From: Temnothorax longispinosus
Lineage: Eukaryota; Arthropoda; Insecta; Hymenoptera; Formicidae
DNA length: 64,000 bases
Assembly (NCBI RefSeq): GCF_030848805.1
Contig: NC_092364.1
Coordinates: 14,613,447 to 14,677,446, forward strand
Reading direction: 5' to 3'
Positions 59,702-64,000 of this stretch are shown here, in pieces; the first letter of the stretch is position 1; every line of letters starts with the position of its first letter. A program made the translations under genes and the position numbers. A model generated the notes under the pieces. The model had not been told where the DNA came from. It made no database searches and saw only the letters and a program-made list of their open reading frames with translations.

Positions 59702-61610
59702 AGCAGCCTATCGCCGAAATTTAGATTCGCAAAGAATATAAAAGAAAAAAAGGTGGTTTGTTACTATACGAATTGAGCTTGGAGGTGGGCAAGTTTCGGT
59801 AGCTTCACTCCCGAAGACATCGACGAGCAGCTTTGCACACACATCGTATATGCCTTATTCGCTACGCTAGACGCGGAGACATTTCTCTTAAACATTGATG
59901 ACTCCGTCGACGTTTATAAAAGTTTTCTCAACAAAGCGACGGAAGTTAGAAGAAGAAACGGTTTTAAGGTGTATTTTGGTCTAGGTGGATGGAATGACTC
60001 AAATGACGACAAGTACAGCAGATTGGCCAGCAGCTCGCGGTCAAATAGAAGAAATTTTGTCGGATATATCATAAGAATTATCGAGCAGAACGGATTCGAC
60101 GGTCTGGATCTTGATTGGGAGTTTCCGGTATGCTGGCAGGTAAACCAAAATATTTCCTACTCTCTTCTTCTCAGTATAATTATAACAATTCTTTCAACAC
60201 ATGAAATATTAAAGATGCTTCGGAACATTCAAAGGAGACATTTTAGTTTCGATTTAGAGAAAATGCTTAAAAAGAAGGAATTATTTTTCAAATATACATG
60301 TAGTTTTTCATTAGTAAAATTTGCTGTTTATCAGTAGATCCCAAATGCTAGGCTAGGGACACTAATTATGGAAATTAATTAAAAACCAAATATCTCGGAC
60401 AGGGTAATTGTTGCCGCAGTCCTCAGCAGGACAGCGAAAACTTCATAGGACTTCTCGAAAATCTCACAGTAACACTACCCAAGTGTAAATCGCCGATTTG
60501 GATAATGTTTTAATATGTTTTAGTAGACGTAAAAATAAGACATACGTATTTTTTTTTATCTGCGGAAAACCATATTTAAGGTGTGAAACACCCCTTTGAA
60601 TTTATGGGTATCGATTTAATTGTTTTGTATATAAGGATTCAGTATTTTCGGCCCGAACCAAATAAAATAGTTGCATTATCAAGAGATATGAAAAATGAAA
60701 AATTTTTGACTCGGTTCGATCATTTTTAGGGGGTAAACCACCCCTTGTATTTGAAACAAAAATTTAAAAAATGCCCAGATAATTGCAAATTTCATTCAAA
60801 AATTTTGAAAAAAATATATGTTACACTTGCATCCAAAACAAAAGTGAGACTGTTTGAGGATTTAAGGGTGACCACCCTTTTATCGAATTTCTTACGTAAC
60901 ATTTAAATAATTCTGAAGGGAATTCCCTCACCCCCTTATAGAATTGAAGGGTTGATTAGACTAATTTGTAAATATTAATTAATTTGACGATAAATGAAAC
61001 TGTTTACCATTATTTCGGGATAAATTTAAATGTTACGTAAGAAATTCGATAAAAGGGTGGTCACCCTTAAATCCTCAAACAGTCTTACTTTTGTTTTGGA
61101 TGCGAGTGTAACATATATTTTTTTCAAAATTTTTGAATGAAATTTGCAATTATTTGGGCATTTTTTAAATTTTTGTTTCAAATACAGGGGGTGGTTTACC
61201 CCCTAAAAATGATCGAACCAAGTCAAAAATTTTTCATTTTTCATATCTCTTGATAATGCAACTATTTTATTTGGTTCGGGCCGAAAATACTGAATCCTTA
61301 TATACAAAACAATTAAATCGATACCCATAAATTCAAAGGGGTGTTTCACACCCTAAATATGGTTTTCCGCAGATAAAAAAAAATACGTATGTCTTATTTT
61401 TACGTCTACTAAAACATATTAAAACATTATCCAAATCGGCGATTTACACTTGGGTAGTGTTACTTGTCAGTGAGGCGTTCACATCTCAAGTACTCCTGTT
61501 ATCCATCGCGGTCTCGGCGAGCAAGATCGTCGTCAACCGGGGCTACACCCGCATCTCGCTATTAGTGCGGCACGTGGATTGGATCGCCGTTTCGTATGAT
61601 ATGTACTATA
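59702..61610 (+). pseudogene. GH18 domain D: intact catalytic motif, nonsense codon, TIR insertion, 3' loss
   Basis: The first exon 59702-60139 encodes VVCYYTN, stop, AWRWASFGSFTPEDID, then FKVYFGLGGWNDSNDDKYSR and FDGLDLDWEFPVCWQ. The stop TGA (59774-59776) replaces the invariant Trp of TNWAW. The second exon starts at 60403 (GNCCRSPQQDSENFIGLLEN). It is cut at codon GTA by a 989-bp TIR element (60472-61460) and resumes at 61463 in the same frame once one TA is counted, reaching LLLSIAVSASKIVVNRGY and VDWIAVSYDM. A stop comes at about 61628, before the substrate-binding C-terminal half. It is the only copy here with the DxxDxDxE motif unchanged, and it is clearly dead. Confidence 0.85.
60472..61460. 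mobile_element. 989-bp almost fully palindromic TIR element in domain D
   Basis: The arms (60472-60912 and about 61022-61460) are near-exact complements from ACACTACCCAAGTGTAAATC inward, with a centre of about 110 bases. TA flanks both ends (60470-60471, 61461-61462), as for Tc1/mariner-superfamily targets. It contains no transposase. The high arm identity suggests recent insertion. Confidence 0.9.
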
Positions 61611-61622
61611 TTTTCATGACTT

Positions 61623-62223
61623 TCAGATAATAATGGAACAGACACTTCGTTACGCTTTGTTTAGAGGGATGAATGGGATGCGGAGCCGCCTTTGGAACCT
61701 TTAACAAAAATGAGGCTGCCAGTATCATATGTAATTACACTGGTTTACAGCCAAAATGTACATTCAATGCCATTATTTTTTTCCTGTGTATTTTGGCCCG
61801 TTAAACTCGAAAATCACATAGAAAAATTTTTTTATGGATTGGTTTTTGAGATATGAATTTTTGGATTTTTTTTTTAATTGTTCATTACTCCGGTATTTAT
61901 ATCCATAGATTTTCTTCATCAATAGCTTGTTTTTGTCGTAAAAGTACGACCTATACGTAAACAATAAGAAACTGGACATAATTTGACGTTTTCTATTTTT
62001 GCATGGCGATAAAGTAAATTTCCTATTTTTATTGTAAAATATTGTAAAAATCACCGACAAGTTGCGAAAACTGAGTCCTGGAGATGCCTTATATAACGAA
62101 ATTAAAAAGTGGCCCCATTGGTCACCCAAGCCCTGACCCGATAACTTAAAAGTTTAACTTATGAGTGAAATACAATGTCTGAAAATATTCACATCCCTTT
62201 TTCCTTTAAATCTGTAATTGCCG
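61623..62223. other. Non-coding stretch after domain D
   Basis: No further GH18 exons are recognisable. An open frame on the minus strand (62129-61773) is Lys/Phe-rich with no motif; the AT-rich sequence and conserved-looking words (GAGTCCTGGAGATGCC) suggest part of a repeat. No terminal repeats were found for it. Confidence 0.45.
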
Positions 62224-62456
62224 CACTGCAAATCCAAGTGTGTTAGTTCTATACGCATAAACGTCTAAGAATTACACATTTGCCTGCAGTTCTTTTTACA
62301 CACATTTGGGCATTTTAAGTTACGTCATTTAACACCTTTAACCGTATTAAATTAAAAGTTAATACGTTCAATCGTGTCAGATAATTAATGTGATTTAAAA
62401 CGGCAAGAAATGTGTCAGAAGAGTTTTAGCTAAATAACACATTTGCATTTGCAGTG
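62224..62456. mobile_element. 233-bp TIR MITE
   Basis: It begins CACTGCAAATCCAAGTGTGTTA and ends TAACACATTTGCATTTGCAGTG, imperfect complements. The interior is AT-rich and non-coding. Confidence 0.75.
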
Positions 62457-63611
62457 CATCTATATATCTATGTCAGTGAGATATAATTCCAACAAGTTCA
62501 GATAACAGTTAACTGAATATATCGCAGGTCTATTATTTTCGTTTCAAATATAAAATCTTCTTACACTCGAATACAGTGAAATATATGACAAAAGAATTAG
62601 TCTCTGCTTTTGTAGCATCAATAAATTTAATTAGATCAAGTTAATTAGTGAATAAAGGAAATAAATGTCATATATAAATATATAATGAGTGTAGAAGATA
62701 TAAAAGGCATTGTACTGGTCGAACTTAATAATAATAAAATTGATTTGCTGTTAAGTAAATATTAAAATTGAAAATCACTATAGAAATATATAACATGCAT
62801 GATACAGGATATATATGTATATAAGAAATTTTAAGTGATCCATTTTAAATCAACCACACACATTCACTAATGTGTCGAAATACCAGATTACTCATTATCA
62901 GTTCAGTGGTTTGTGTAAAGAAATAAAGGTGCCAATGTGACAATTACTTTCTATATTATTACTGTATATACTTTATTTTATAATATGCCGAATTTATCAG
63001 TCATGTTTTAATACATAATCTTGGTGAACATGTTGTTTATATCAAAAAATGTAACATTTAATTTGTACATTTAACGAGCCTATTACTTGTTAAATAAAGA
63101 AACATATACGTCCGTTAAATAAAAAAAAAACATATTCAATTCCTGTATATCTTTTTTTTACTCGTCAAACATCATTTTGTACATCTCACATTGGCGCGTA
63201 TTTACATGCAATAGAGAATTTTAAAAATTAAAAATGTAAGAGGAATTTCTCTTGCATTTTTAATTTAAATAAGAGAGAGAAATAAGAAAACTAATAATAT
63301 TGTGATAAAAAAATGGGAGGTCCAAAAAAGAGATGCTGTAGAAGAAATGGTGGAAGAAATGTTACAAAAAGAAGTCCACATAGAAATTAAAGCAAGTTCT
63401 GAACAAGAAGAGGAACAAATATGATTACAGAGAAACTGAAAGGTAAGGAACAGAAAAAAACAGTTATGGTTAAAAAAAAGATTTTAAAGGAGAAAAATAT
63501 TGACAGTGACCTAACTTGGAAGGTAAGACAGATACAAAGGAAAATATATAATAATTGAAAGAAAGTTTGCATGGAAAAAAGAAGGGGTTTAAAAGAACTA
63601 AATTTTTGAAG
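62457..63611. other. AT-rich non-coding stretch
   Basis: No gene recognised. A purine-rich stretch (63240-63600) with many GAAGAA/AAAGAAAG words yields Lys/Glu-type frames on the plus strand without a conserved motif; it may be an old retroelement piece adjoining the BEL/Pao-like repeat. Confidence 0.45.
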
Positions 63612-63740
63612 CAGGCAGAGTTCTGCTGGCCCATAAATAAGTGAAAAAAAGTTAATGCGGCTGTTCCTACGGGCTATATGTCGGCGATGCCTCTATAATA
63701 CTCTATATTATTATTAGGTAGATATAATATTTTTTTTTAT
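63612..63740. repeat. Second copy of the BEL/Pao-like segment of 47763-47890
   Basis: It shares GGCAGAGTTCTGCTGG, CCATAAAT, CCTACGGGCTA and GCCTCTATA in the same order and spacing class as 47763-47890. It is shorter by a few internal deletions and lacks the zinc-knuckle part. The two copies bracket the PGRP-like, C and D modules. Confidence 0.7.
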
Positions 63741-63764
63741 TCAATAATACTATTATTTAATAAA

Positions 63765-64000
63765 ATAGGCGGCAGTGTGGTCTAGTGGTAGAGCGCCAGA
63801 CTCGTAACTTGAGAAACCAGGTTCGAGTCCACTAGAGCCATGTAACATGGAAAGTTTTTTCCGAAAAACTGCGCCCTCCGTGCAAGATAGGCTCTTGTGC
63901 GGAGCAAACTGGGCTCCGTCTTTCGGAAAGAGACGTTAAGCTGTTGGTCCAAAGGGTTAAGTGAGAGGAAAAAGGGTGGTATAAAAATAAAATTTCGTTT
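63765..64000 (+). mobile_element. tRNA-derived SINE, runs to the window end
   Basis: The head has a perfect A box (TGGTCTAGTGG) and B box (GGTTCGAGTCC) at tRNA-like spacing, so an internal RNA polymerase III promoter is present. The arms do not fold into a proper tRNA acceptor stem. A non-tRNA body follows (GCGCCCTCCGTGCAAGATAG, then TTTCGGAAAGAGACGTTAAG) ending in an A/T-rich tail at the edge. The body word GAGACGTTAAG resembles conserved segments seen in several SINE/LINE 3' ends (from memory, not checked). Confidence 0.75.

Noticed and set aside
63765..63842. Functional tRNA gene
   Set aside because: A and B boxes are present but the acceptor and anticodon arms do not pair properly and a SINE body follows.

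Overview
The window reads as nuclear DNA of an insect, most likely a hymenopteran and plausibly an ant. The evidence is AT-rich sequence alternating with CpG-rich blocks, short spliced exons with GT/AG borders, insect-type chitinase (GH18/CBM14) domains, a dachs-like atypical myosin, a PGRP-LC-like immune-receptor N-terminus, an R2 retrotransposon in its 28S rRNA site, and very many terminal-inverted-repeat (TIR) elements. There are two assembly gaps of exactly 500 N (23397-23896 and 44120-44619). The species call is inference; insect is firm.

Layout. 1-30.4 kb has no recognisable gene. It holds palindromic or TIR elements (11150-11640, 18708-19755, 23897-24778, a TTAA-flanked element 25081-25665, two abutting MITEs 29576-30291) and a long CT microsatellite. 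30471-31726 (+) carries four consecutive exons of a dachs-like myosin motor domain. Each has at least one lesion, so this is a decayed, intron-retaining copy. 31.9-36.8 kb is a nest of long inverted-repeat units that have received a 1.2-kb fold-back mariner and a 137-bp hairpin MITE. 38177-41703 (-) is a zinc-finger protein with a tyrosine-recombinase-like domain (Crypton-like). It is open except for one single-base shift in an A run, and its 3' exons are partly duplicated. 41.8-44.1 kb is a cluster of hairpin MITEs.

44.6-61.6 kb (+) is the main locus: a tandem array of GH18 chitinase domains. Copy A is only a 3' end emerging from the gap. Copy B (44817-46346) has the catalytic Glu replaced by Lys. 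Copy C (52113-54515) is open but has lost several active-site residues. Copy D (CBM14 + GH18, 59354-61610) keeps the catalytic motif but has two Trp-to-stop changes and a 989-bp TIR insertion. Directly upstream of C lie an exon resembling the cytoplasmic RHIM-like region of PGRP-LC (49962-50490) and an exon with one membrane segment (51887-52036). Both join each other and C in frame through phase-1 introns, so the sequence predicts a possible chimeric membrane receptor: IMD-type signalling tail, membrane anchor, catalytically dead chitin-binding ectodomain. This is the best candidate here for an undescribed system, and it is a hypothesis from exon phase and order only.

The linker after B and after C carries the same TIR element at the same TA. 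In the C copy this element contains a piece of 28S rRNA gene (minus strand) with an almost full-length but broken R2 at the canonical TTAAGG/TAGCC position: host gene, then TIR element, then rDNA fragment, then R2. The window closes with MITE, BEL/Pao-like and tRNA-derived SINE sequence.
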